Made by a program: the position numbers and the translations under genes. DNA of 64,000 nt from Adhaeribacter pallidiroseus (GTDB lineage Bacteria > Bacteroidota > Bacteroidia > Cytophagales > Hymenobacteraceae): NCBI RefSeq assembly GCF_003340495.1, contig NZ_QASA01000001.1, forward strand, positions 4,774,001-4,838,000. Direction: 5' to 3'. Below the pieces are notes generated by a model. It was not told where the DNA came from and searched no databases. It saw only the letters and a program-made list of their open reading frames with translations. The first letter of the stretch is position 1. The number at the start of each line of letters is the position of its first letter. This document shows positions 53,046 through 61,046 of this stretch, one piece after another.

Positions 53046-55943
53046 ATGAAAAAGATTTTCCAACTCCCTTTTCTATTCACCTTTATTTTCCTGTATTACC
53101 TGGCTCCGCCCACCGTTGCGCAGGAAGCAAGCTTAACGCTTACCGGCAAAATTGTAAACGGCGAAACCAACGAGCCTGTTCCCTTTGCCAGCATCAGCAT
53201 CGGGAAGAGTGGAACCGGCACCAGTTCCAACGCGGAAGGTAAATTTACGGTTAAAATACCGGCGGCCCGGCAACAAGATACTTTGCTGATAACTTACGTC
53301 GGCTATACCGTATTTCGGCAAGCCATCCCGAAAATTAAAAATCAACCCTTACTCCTGAAATTAAAACCAGCGGGTATCACCTTAACCGAAGTAGTTATCA
53401 ATGGGAAACAGAAAACGGCATTAGATATCTTACGCGAAGCCATTGCGGCCATTCCCCTAAATTACGATACTACCTCGGTGCAACTCACCGCCTTTTACCG
53501 CGAAGATGTAAAACTCGAAGATTACCCGATTGCTTATAACGAGTCGGTGCTCGATGTGCGCAAACCGCCATACCATACCTTAACCGAACAAGAACAGGTA
53601 AGAATGATTAAAGGCCGCAAAAAACAGTATGATCATTCCCGTTTAAGGCTGCACGGCTATTTAGATATGCCGAACGGCATGCACCGTTTATTACGCGATG
53701 ATTTTGTAAAATACCAAATGGGTGCAGGCCCAGGTTCCTTTACAGGTAAAATTGCCCTGAAAGCCTATGCGTATAAACTACTCGGAATTGTTCCGGAAGG
53801 CAACCGGCGGGTATATGTGATTGAGATTATTCCGCGTAAAAACGCCCGCCATGCCCATATAGCCGGAAAGGTTTACATTGATGTGAACACCCTGGCGTTT
53901 ACCAAGGCGGAGTGGGTGCTGACGCAAAGAGGGATTGACTATGATAATAACCGTAATTTTTTGTTAAAACAGTTAAGTTACAAAGTAGCCAAACTGAGCC
54001 ATAAACTAACTTATTTAAAAGAAACCACTACTTACAGCTACCATAACAATAAATGGTACCTGAAAGATAAGCACCGCCACTACGAAATGCGGGTAAACAG
54101 CAAATCGCGCGGCATCCACAACCAACTATGGACGGCTGATACCGATATTACCATTACCAACATTGGCCCGAAAAACATACCGCCCTTCACCGAAGGCGAT
54201 ATTTATCAAACCCAAAACTCCCTGAACGGCTTAATCCAAAATGACGACGACCCGGCTTTTTGGGAAAACTATAATATCGTACAGCCTGCCGCGGATACTA
54301 TTTTCAGGGAGAAAGCGGAAGAAAAAACTACGGTGACATCCGCCAATATTCCCGCTATCAGAGTTTCCAACCGCACCAATGGCTTTACCAGGGCCGATAC
54401 TTTACGCGGCAAACTTACTACCTTGCGTAGCTACGACGTTCTGTTTTACCATTTAGAGGTAGCCGTAGATATCCCGAATAAATCGATCCGCGGCAGTAAC
54501 AAAATCCGGTTCCGGGTAACCGAACCCTTAGCTAAAATGCAGGTAGATTTATACGCCAACATGAACATCCATGCGGTAAAATACCGTGGAATGGAACTGA
54601 AATATACCCGCGAGTTTGATGCCGTATTTATTCAATTACCAGAAACCTTACCGGCCAATTCGCAGCACGAAGTAGAAATAGCTTATTCCGGACAGCCGCA
54701 GGTACCGAATTTTAAAATTCCGATGCACGGTGGCTTCTTGTGGGAGCAAGACCGCAACGGCCACCCGTGGGTGCAGGTAGCTTGTCAGGGTTCCGGCGCT
54801 AGTTTGTGGTGGCCCAACAAAGACCACCTCTCCGACGAACCCGACAGCATGCGCATCAGCGTAACGGTACCCAGTGATTTAACGGAAATCTCGAATGGTC
54901 GCTTGCTCCGAAAAGTACCCTTGGCCAACAACCAAACCCGCTACGAGTGGTACGTGAGCTATCCCATTAACAATTACAACGTTACCTTAAACATCGGCAA
55001 ATACACGCACCTGCAAGATACTTACGGTAACAGCCCTGCTTTAACCTTAGATTATTACGCCAAAACCGAACACCTGGATAAAGCCCGTTGGGTATTTAGC
55101 CAGGTAAAACCCATGCTGGCCACCCTCGAAAAACACTATGGCAAATACCCCTTCCCGCGCGATGGCTTTACCTTAATGGAATCGTTGCACCCCATGGAAC
55201 ACCAGAGCGCCGTTACCTTCGGCCGTTTGCCCGACGGAGAACTGGACTCCGTAAATACGATGAAATTAGTGTGGCACGAGGTGTCGCATGAGTGGTGGGG
55301 CAATAACGTAACTTGTAAAGATGTAGCGGATATGTGGCTCCACGAAGCCTTTGCTACCTACACCGAAGGAGTATTTTTTAAAAATAAATTCGGGAAAGAC
55401 GCGGAGTTAGGTTATGCGCAAAGCTTGCAGGAACAAGCCGTAAACCAGGAACCTATCATTGGCCAGTACGACGTGAACCATATTTTTTATAACATCGAAG
55501 ACATGTACAGCAAAGGTGCTTTAATGCTGCATACTTTCCGAAATGTACTAAACAATGATGATCTTTGGTTCGCGATCCTGCGCGGCATACAGCAGGAGTT
55601 TAGCTATAAAACGGTTACCTCCGCAGATATAATCCGGTACATTAACCAGCAAACCAAAACCGATTACAACTACTTTTTTAACCAATATTTAAAATTTACG
55701 AACATTCCTACTTTACAAGTAAAATTCGGGGCGCAAGGGCAAACTTTAGTGCTCCATTACCGGTGGCAAACGGATGTTCCCAATTTTAAAATGCCGGTAA
55801 AAGTTACCAAAGCTGCGGGGAAGTATAGCTTTATTTTTCCTACAACTGCCTGGCAAACCATGCGCTTGCCTAACCTATCTCCGGAAGATTTTGAAGTAGA
55901 CCAGAACCGGTTTTACATAAAAGTAGCACAAGAAGAAATGTAG
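53046..55943 (+). CDS. CarboxypepD_reg-like domain fused to M1 metallopeptidase
   Basis: A 965-residue exported protein; the signal ends near PTVAQE. Residues 30-115 are a CarboxypepD_reg-like domain (LTGKIVNGETNEPVPFASIS, LLITYVGYTVFRQAI). About 120-415 match the outer-membrane-associated region normally found with that domain in separate proteins, ending DDPAFWENYNIVQP. Residues 440-965 are an M1 aminopeptidase: the MEHQS exopeptidase-type motif in LMESLHPMEHQSAVTFG, zinc site HEVSH at 744-748 and Glu 767, then HEAFATYTEG. The TAG stop is formed by the first bases of a REP palindrome. It should trim peptides at or outside the outer membrane. Confidence 0.88.
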   Translation: MKKIFQLPFLFTFIFLYYLAPPTVAQEASLTLTGKIVNGETNEPVPFASISIGKSGTGTSSNAEGKFTVKIPAARQQDTLLITYVGYTVFRQAIPKIKNQPLLLKLKPAGITLTEVVINGKQKTALDILREAIAAIPLNYDTTSVQLTAFYREDVKLEDYPIAYNESVLDVRKPPYHTLTEQEQVRMIKGRKKQYDHSRLRLHGYLDMPNGMHRLLRDDFVKYQMGAGPGSFTGKIALKAYAYKLLGIVPEGNRRVYVIEIIPRKNARHAHIAGKVYIDVNTLAFTKAEWVLTQRGIDYDNNRNFLLKQLSYKVAKLSHKLTYLKETTTYSYHNNKWYLKDKHRHYEMRVNSKSRGIHNQLWTADTDITITNIGPKNIPPFTEGDIYQTQNSLNGLIQNDDDPAFWENYNIVQPAADTIFREKAEEKTTVTSANIPAIRVSNRTNGFTRADTLRGKLTTLRSYDVLFYHLEVAVDIPNKSIRGSNKIRFRVTEPLAKMQVDLYANMNIHAVKYRGMELKYTREFDAVFIQLPETLPANSQHEVEIAYSGQPQVPNFKIPMHGGFLWEQDRNGHPWVQVACQGSGASLWWPNKDHLSDEPDSMRISVTVPSDLTEISNGRLLRKVPLANNQTRYEWYVSYPINNYNVTLNIGKYTHLQDTYGNSPALTLDYYAKTEHLDKARWVFSQVKPMLATLEKHYGKYPFPRDGFTLMESLHPMEHQSAVTFGRLPDGELDSVNTMKLVWHEVSHEWWGNNVTCKDVADMWLHEAFATYTEGVFFKNKFGKDAELGYAQSLQEQAVNQEPIIGQYDVNHIFYNIEDMYSKGALMLHTFRNVLNNDDLWFAILRGIQQEFSYKTVTSADIIRYINQQTKTDYNYFFNQYLKFTNIPTLQVKFGAQGQTLVLHYRWQTDVPNFKMPVKVTKAAGKYSFIFPTTAWQTMRLPNLSPEDFEVDQNRFYIKVAQEEM

Positions 55944-56041
55944 GAACGCGCCGCGGCGCGTTCTTTCCGGACCATGCGTTCTCACCAGACCAAAGCGCGT
56001 TTTTTGGGGTCACGCAAGAACGCAGCGCGGCGCGTTCCTAC
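55940..56041. repeat. Two inverted REP palindromes upstream of the RAYT gene
   Basis: The first REP (55940-55963) contains the perfect palindrome GAACGCGCCGCGGCGCGTTC and begins with the GTAG that stops the M1 peptidase gene. The second (56016-56041) is its inverted relative, AAGAACGCAGCGCGGCGCGT and TCCTAC. They flank about 50 bases with further weak matches. This REP pair upstream of a tyrosine transposase is the usual RAYT/REP arrangement. Confidence 0.82.
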
Positions 56042-56093
56042 ATTTTTAACCGTGTGGCACAGTTTCATATTTTATAATCCATATATTTACTTT

Positions 56094-56771
56094 ATGGTTT
56101 ATAAGGAACACAAACAATACCGTTTACCAGGATATAAATACGACGCTACCGGTATTTATTTTGTAACTATTTGTGTAAAAGATCGCCTACCTGTTTTATC
56201 CACCGTAGGAACGTGCCGCGGCACGTTCCTACCAAGCCGCGGCATGTTCTCCCATGACCGCACGTTATTACCTGAAAATAACATTGCGCTCTCAACCTGT
56301 AAAACGTTGCTGCCGGATAATTACCAAGATCAAAATGCTATCGAATTAATCTTATCTCCCATCGGCGAGGTAGCTCAGCATTTCTGGCAGGAAATTCCAA
56401 ACCGTTTCCCAGCGGCAAGTCTGGATGAATGGGTAATTATGCCGGATCATGTGCATGGCTTAATTCAATTGGGTGATGGGTTAGAAACCGGTAAAAAAGA
56501 GAATGCGGAGAACGTTCCGCAGGGTGAGCACGCGCCACGGCGCGTGCCTACAGAAAAAGGCCTACAACCTTTGAAACGTGGCTCTTTGTCTTCCATTGTT
56601 AACCATTTTAAGGGCAATGTAAAAAGATGGTGCAATCAAAATGGGTACGAAGAATTTGCCTGGCAGCCGCGGTTCTACGATCATATCGTGCGAAACGATC
56701 AGGATCTTATTCGTATCCGGGAATACATCCGGCAAAATCCGGAACGATGGCTTATAAAAGATAATCCGTAG
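56094..56771 (+). CDS. REP-associated tyrosine transposase (RAYT), REPs within the frame
   Basis: I chose ATG 56094 (MVYKEHKQYRLPGYKYDATG), the normal family start, not the longer frame from 55974, which reads through REP DNA. The 225-residue protein has the Y1 transposase motifs: YFVTICVKDR near the start, the metal-binding His pair MPDHVHG (H119, H121), and the catalytic Tyr in RFYDHIVRN (Y195), then IREYIRQNPERW. Codons 38-53 (VGTCRGTFLPSRGMF) and 144-153 (GEHAPRRVPT) are REP palindromes read in frame. The TAG stop lies in a third REP. The enzyme should nick and join single-stranded REP hairpins. Confidence 0.87.
   Translation: MVYKEHKQYRLPGYKYDATGIYFVTICVKDRLPVLSTVGTCRGTFLPSRGMFSHDRTLLPENNIALSTCKTLLPDNYQDQNAIELILSPIGEVAQHFWQEIPNRFPAASLDEWVIMPDHVHGLIQLGDGLETGKKENAENVPQGEHAPRRVPTEKGLQPLKRGSLSSIVNHFKGNVKRWCNQNGYEEFAWQPRFYDHIVRNDQDLIRIREYIRQNPERWLIKDNP
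56205..56252. repeat. REP palindrome plus half-unit inside the RAYT frame
   Basis: A perfect 28-base palindrome (left arm GTAGGAACGTGCCG) is followed by a second half-unit GCCGCGGCATGTTCTCCC. The same full-plus-half layout is seen at 56768-56816. It keeps the transposase frame open. Confidence 0.85.
56524..56551. repeat. Second REP palindrome inside the RAYT frame
   Basis: GTGAGCACGCGCC and GGCGCGTGCCTAC arms around AC, 28 bases, with four mismatched positions in the outer arms. GAGAACGTTCCGC just before it (56509-56521) is a diverged half-unit. Read in frame as GEHAPRRVPT. Confidence 0.78.
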
Positions 56772-56816
56772 GAACGCGCCGGGGCGCGTTCCCACAAGAG
56801 CCGGGGCGCGTTCTTA
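56768..56816. repeat. REP palindrome plus half-unit joining two gene ends
   Basis: GTAGGAACGCGCC and GGCGCGTTCCCAC arms around GG, followed by the half-unit GCCGGGGCGCGTTCTTAC. The left end supplies the TAG of the transposase gene. The right end supplies, on the minus strand, the TAA of the osmC-like gene. Confidence 0.82.
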
Positions 56817-57245
56817 CACCTCTACCGAAACGGCGTTAATGGAAAAGGTATACGAAATTTGCGCGGTTTTATTTAAAATAGCCGTAACCGAGCAGTATTT
56901 GTCCATCGACAAATCAATGGCGCGTTTTACTTTTTGCTCATCCAGGTTACCCGACAAGGCATAATGAATGCGGATGTTGGTGAAAACCGCCGGCGTAGCG
57001 TTGGCCTCCCGGTCACCATCAATGTGAATGCGGAAGTCCGTAATTTCCTGCTTTTGTTTTTTTAAAATCAGGGTAATATCAATGGCGCTGCAACCACCTA
57101 AACCCATCAAAATCATTTCCATGGGACGGGCACCGGCATTGTTTCCGCCAACTTCGGGGTTAGCATCTATATTTACGGGTACGCCCGCTGCACCTACTGC
57201 CTCAAAATGGAAGGCATTATCGACGCGTTTTAATTCAACTTTCAT
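56814..57245 (-). CDS. OsmC-family protein
   Basis: A 143-residue OsmC/Ohr-type protein. It has MKVELKRVDNAFHFEAVG, GGNNAGARPMEMILMGLGGCSAIDI with the first redox Cys (about residue 52), ITDFRIHIDGDREANATPAVF, and KRAIDLSMDKYCSVTAILNK with the second Cys (about 117). Family members reduce organic hydroperoxides through this Cys pair, or have related thiol chemistry. Its stop codon lies in a REP element. It shares a strand with the dioxygenase gene upstream, 154 bases away. Confidence 0.87.
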   Translation of the reverse strand: MKVELKRVDNAFHFEAVGAAGVPVNIDANPEVGGNNAGARPMEMILMGLGGCSAIDITLILKKQKQEITDFRIHIDGDREANATPAVFTNIRIHYALSGNLDEQKVKRAIDLSMDKYCSVTAILNKTAQISYTFSINAVSVEV

Positions 57246-57399
57246 TTTATTTAGCTATAAGTATCAGGACAAAGGTATCAGAATCAAAACATCCGGACAT
57301 TAACCAGTGTACCTGCATTTCTTAACAATAATTACACCCAGTGGTTTTAGTCTTAAAACCCGGACACTTTGGCTCAACGCTAACGCTTACTGCCTGATC

Positions 57400-57921
57400 T
57401 TAACTGCTTTTTACCGGCGGCTCCATAACGGTACCGCAGTTTTTACAGGTCCGGTGTTCTTCGTTGGCAAAGAAATTATTCATCACTACCGGCAGTTGTT
57501 GCACAATATCGGTTACCACTAAATACTCCTCGTAGAGCTTATTGCCGCAATTCTCGCAGAACCACAGGAAGCCGTCCTGTTCCCCTTCGCGGCGGTAACG
57601 TTCCATTACCAAGCCCACCGTGTTGGCCGGTCGGCGCGGGGAATGCGGTGTACCGCCAGGTAACAAAAATATTTCGCCTTCCCGGATCGGAATATCCACG
57701 GGTTTGCCGTCTTCTATTACTTTGAGTACAATATCGCCTTCAAGCTGGTAAAAAAACTCTTCGCCTTCGTTGTAATGATAATCTTTGCGGGCATTGGGGC
57801 CACCCACTACCATTACAATAAAATCTTTATTATCCCGGAATACCTGGGCATTGCCAACCGGTGGTTTTAACAAATGGCGGTGCTCCTCAATCCAGGTATG
57901 AAAATTCAACGGTCTGATCAT
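57400..57921 (-). CDS. 3-hydroxyanthranilate 3,4-dioxygenase
   Basis: A 173-residue cupin dioxygenase of the kynurenine pathway that opens 3-hydroxyanthranilate on the way to quinolinate and NAD. It has the substrate and iron-site motifs GGPNARKDYHYNEGEEFFYQLEGD (His and Glu ligands) and LLPGGTPHSPRRPANTVGLV (third ligand His and substrate Arg). The C-terminal rubredoxin-like site has the Cys pairs CENCG and CKNCG. Length is typical for the bacterial enzyme. No other kynurenine pathway gene is next to it in this window. Confidence 0.92.
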   Translation of the reverse strand: MIRPLNFHTWIEEHRHLLKPPVGNAQVFRDNKDFIVMVVGGPNARKDYHYNEGEEFFYQLEGDIVLKVIEDGKPVDIPIREGEIFLLPGGTPHSPRRPANTVGLVMERYRREGEQDGFLWFCENCGNKLYEEYLVVTDIVQQLPVVMNNFFANEEHRTCKNCGTVMEPPVKSS

Positions 57922-58163
57922 AGGTGTTAGTCGTTATTAGATATTCGCTGCAGGTAATCTACGAAAAAAATCAGCTTGCAGTAATTTACAACTAAGATAA
58001 CAGCTCCTTTTAAACTATCCAATTACCGGTTAGTAGCTTGCTTACTGGTTGGTAGGATTATTCTTAAACAAAATAAGAAGCACTGCTGGCGGATAACCTA
58101 AAATAAAGCGCTTTTAACTACCTTGCTGCTTCTATAAAAATCGAAAATTTAAAAAATTGGTAC

Positions 58164-58628
58164 ATGCCGTTGGAAACTATCGCACTTGATGAACTTTATA
58201 TAATAGGCATTTCGGTTAGAACTTCTAACGCCAACGGGCAGGCCCAAACCGATATTGGCGAACTCTGGAGTCGGTTCTTCCGCCAGAATGTCATAAACCA
58301 GATTGCGGATAAAATCAGCCCGGATCTTTATTGCGTTTACACCGACTACGAGAGCGACCATACCGGACCCTACAACACGGTTTTAGGTTGTAAAGTACCT
58401 AACTTACAGGATATTCCAGCTGGATTAACCGGGATCACCATACCGGCGGCTAATTACCAGATTTATACTTCGCAGGGCAAATTACCCGATTGTGTGGGAG
58501 AAACCTGGCAGTCTATCTGGCAAAACGCCCAAAACCGAAGATACGCCGCCGATTTTGATGTATACGGTCCGGAAGCGCAAAATCCCGAATCGGCTATTGT
58601 AAAAACGTACCTTTCGGTTGTTACTTAG
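58164..58628 (+). CDS. GyrI-like effector-binding domain protein
   Basis: A 154-residue stand-alone GyrI-like (SHS2) domain: MPLETIALDELYIIGISVRT, IGELWSRFFRQNVINQIADK, YCVYTDYESDHTGPYNTVLG and QNPESAIVKTYLSVVT. In AraC and MerR regulators this domain binds small drugs; stand-alone forms may sequester or hydrolyse toxic compounds. No DNA-binding domain is attached. It lies 35 bases before the SDR gene on the same strand, so co-transcription is likely. Confidence 0.83.
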   Translation: MPLETIALDELYIIGISVRTSNANGQAQTDIGELWSRFFRQNVINQIADKISPDLYCVYTDYESDHTGPYNTVLGCKVPNLQDIPAGLTGITIPAANYQIYTSQGKLPDCVGETWQSIWQNAQNRRYAADFDVYGPEAQNPESAIVKTYLSVVT

Positions 58629-58663
58629 CTATCAAATTTTTAAAAATTTCCGTATAACCGGCC

Positions 58664-59452
58664 ATGGATTTAAACTTAAGTCAAAAAAGAGCGATTGTGT
58701 GTGGCAGCACGCAGGGCATCGGCAAAGCCATTGCGTTGGAACTGGCCCAAATGGGCGCTTCAGTTACCTTAATAGCCCGCAACGAAGAAAAGCTACGAGC
58801 TACTTTACCGGAACTAGATCAAGCAGCTGGTCAGCAGCACGATTATATCTGCGCCGATTTCGCGAACCCCGATGATTTAGCTGTTAAAATAAAAGCCTAC
58901 GTGGCCACTCAACCGTCAATCCATATTTTAATCAATAACACGGGTGGCCCCAGCGGCGGACCCATTATAGAGGCGGGTTTAGATGAGTTTAAACAAGCTT
59001 TTTCCAACCATTTAATTTGTAATCATATTTTGGTGCAGGCCGTGGTGCCACTCATGCAGCAAGCGCAATACGGGCGTATTATTAATATTATTTCTACGTC
59101 CGTAAAGCAGCCCTTGCCGGGCTTGGGCGTTTCTAATACTATCCGGGGAGCGGTGGCGAATTGGGCCAAAACGTTATCGTTGGAATTAGCGCCCTTTGGC
59201 ATTACCGTAAATAATGTTTTACCTGGGGCTACGGTTACGGCCCGCCATACGTCGCTCATCCAGACCAAGGCCGAAAAAACCGGCCAAAGCATTGAGCAAA
59301 TAGAATCAGAAATGCTGGCAGGCATCCCGGCTAAACGCTTCGGCAGTTCCGCGGAAGTAGCGGCCGCGGCCGCTTTTTTGGCTAGCCCGGCGGCGGCTTA
59401 CATTAATGGCATTAATATTCCGGTAGATGGCGGCCGAACCGGTAATTTATAG
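58664..59452 (+). CDS. SDR family oxidoreductase
   Basis: A 262-residue short-chain dehydrogenase. It has the dinucleotide motif CGSTQGIGKAIALELAQMGA (about residues 14-33), ILINNTGGPSGGP, the catalytic region IINIISTSVKQPLPGLGVSNTIRGAVANWAKTL, and NVLPGATVTARH. The usual catalytic Tyr-x-x-x-Lys is replaced: where YxxxK is expected the sequence reads SNTIRGA. This is seen in a divergent SDR branch (FabG-like, AKR7-type labels) that still carries the fold. It ends in a 6-base convergent overlap with the DUF2079 gene. Confidence 0.82.
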   Translation: MDLNLSQKRAIVCGSTQGIGKAIALELAQMGASVTLIARNEEKLRATLPELDQAAGQQHDYICADFANPDDLAVKIKAYVATQPSIHILINNTGGPSGGPIIEAGLDEFKQAFSNHLICNHILVQAVVPLMQQAQYGRIINIISTSVKQPLPGLGVSNTIRGAVANWAKTLSLELAPFGITVNNVLPGATVTARHTSLIQTKAEKTGQSIEQIESEMLAGIPAKRFGSSAEVAAAAAFLASPAAAYINGINIPVDGGRTGNL

Positions 59453-60922
59453 CAACTTTCTCTTGAATATGATTATCTGGGAATCTTCAAGAATTACCTT
59501 AAAAGCAAAGTTCTGCCGGAGTTCCGCTATTTTTTGGGAGTATTCAGCGGGGCTGAGCGGATACGTACCTTCTTCGGTATTTTTAACCAACAAAATAAAC
59601 AAAGCATCGCGGATTACCGGAAAGTGATACAGCTTTTCACGGTTTACTAAACGTGGAGTGAGGCACGAGGAAGCGCTAACCGGTACCTGGCCGGGAACTG
59701 CTTTTAAGATGTCATGCAGCTTCTCCCGTTCAAAAAGCGACCGGTAATGCATGGGCCGTTGAAACTGAACCAACGGTTTCATAAACCATTTTGATTTTCG
59801 TTTTACCAAGGTAACGCTGGTAGCGGCCAGCGTTAACCCTAAACATAGGAGTAAAAACCTCTTCTGCATTTTAGGTTTAAATTGGCTGGATAAATCAAAA
59901 GTAGCTAGGGCCAGTACGGGCGCAAACTCAATGGAATATTGGTAATTAATGCCCCAGAGCATAAAATCGTGCGTTAGTAATTTTTGGGCAAAAACCGGCA
60001 ATAGCATAAACAAATACCAGGGCCGGAACAGTAAAGCCACTCCCCCCGAAAGCAAAATCATCCCGTATAACTCAGCTTTAATAAAATTAAACTGCGGGTT
60101 GCCAGTTGTATTTAAAAATAAATGCGGAATTAATACTTGCGGGTGCTGCACGATATATTGCACAATACTACCCATAGATTTGCCTAAATGTTGGTACCGG
60201 ATTAACTGCGCAAACTGGTGGTGTGTGGTATTTAGTTGGGGCATAATTACCGACGTAACTACGATAAAATAGCCAGTGCTGAAAATGGCCAATCCGAATG
60301 CCACCTTGCGGGCAGATTGATCGGAGTAGTATTTACCCAGACAAGCTACCGCGATAAAAATGCCCCACAAGGCCATGTTCTCTTTGCTGATTACCAACAA
60401 CACAAAATAAACCAGCGCCTTCCGGTATTTCTGCCGACCGAAGTAATGTAAAAACCAAGGTAAAAACATAGCACCCACCACGTTATCGTGGTAATCATAA
60501 GCTAAGGCCGAATAAATGCCCCACATCAGATAAAATTGGGCCGTGACCACTAAAGGCAACCACGATAAGGTGGTTCGGTGCTGACAATAGACGTAAATGC
60601 CTATTCCGCCGAACAATACCGCCATAATCTGCACCAGCAGCATGGTGTACGACCCAAACAACCAATACAAGGGGGAGAATAAAACAGGCAATAAAGTAAA
60701 ATGCGATCCCAGAAAGTTCATGGGTGCTGCATCTAACAAAAGCGTGGAGTAATTTACCCGGAAGTGCGCGTAATCGTAAATAGCATGATTTACCAACCCC
60801 AGATCAAGCGCATAGGTACGGAAGTTATAATGATTTACCAGCGAAATTAGCCCGTAGATAATCCCGAATACGATCAGGAGCAGCAATAAACTTTTGTGGC
60901 TTTTAAGTGCCGGAGCAATCAT
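59447..60922 (-). CDS. DUF2079 multi-pass membrane protein
   Basis: A 491-residue membrane protein with about ten helices. N-terminal SLVNHYNFRTYALDLGLVNHAIYDYAH and FTLLPVLFSPLYWLFGSYTML are the DUF2079 signature, which resembles GT-C glycosyltransferases of the ArnT/PMT type (the Asp in the first outer loop). The C-terminal soluble part has VPGQVPVSASSCLTPRLVNRE. It may transfer a sugar from a lipid carrier on the outer face of the inner membrane; the substrate is unknown. Confidence 0.85.
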   Translation of the reverse strand: MIAPALKSHKSLLLLLIVFGIIYGLISLVNHYNFRTYALDLGLVNHAIYDYAHFRVNYSTLLLDAAPMNFLGSHFTLLPVLFSPLYWLFGSYTMLLVQIMAVLFGGIGIYVYCQHRTTLSWLPLVVTAQFYLMWGIYSALAYDYHDNVVGAMFLPWFLHYFGRQKYRKALVYFVLLVISKENMALWGIFIAVACLGKYYSDQSARKVAFGLAIFSTGYFIVVTSVIMPQLNTTHHQFAQLIRYQHLGKSMGSIVQYIVQHPQVLIPHLFLNTTGNPQFNFIKAELYGMILLSGGVALLFRPWYLFMLLPVFAQKLLTHDFMLWGINYQYSIEFAPVLALATFDLSSQFKPKMQKRFLLLCLGLTLAATSVTLVKRKSKWFMKPLVQFQRPMHYRSLFEREKLHDILKAVPGQVPVSASSCLTPRLVNREKLYHFPVIRDALFILLVKNTEEGTYPLSPAEYSQKIAELRQNFAFKVILEDSQIIIFKRKLL

Positions 60923-61046
60923 TTTTAAAAAAATAGACCGTAGTAATTGGTAATAAAACGTTGTAAAGATAAGGTTTGAATCCGGAGTTCTATTTTTTAA
61001 ATTTTCATCTTACTTGTTCTTACTTAGAGCTGGTTTCTGTTTCTAA

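Noticed and set aside
55974-56093. Longer start for the RAYT gene (frame from 55974)
   Set aside because: The extra 40 codons read through REP DNA and give an Arg-rich leader unlike the family; ATG 56094 gives the normal start.
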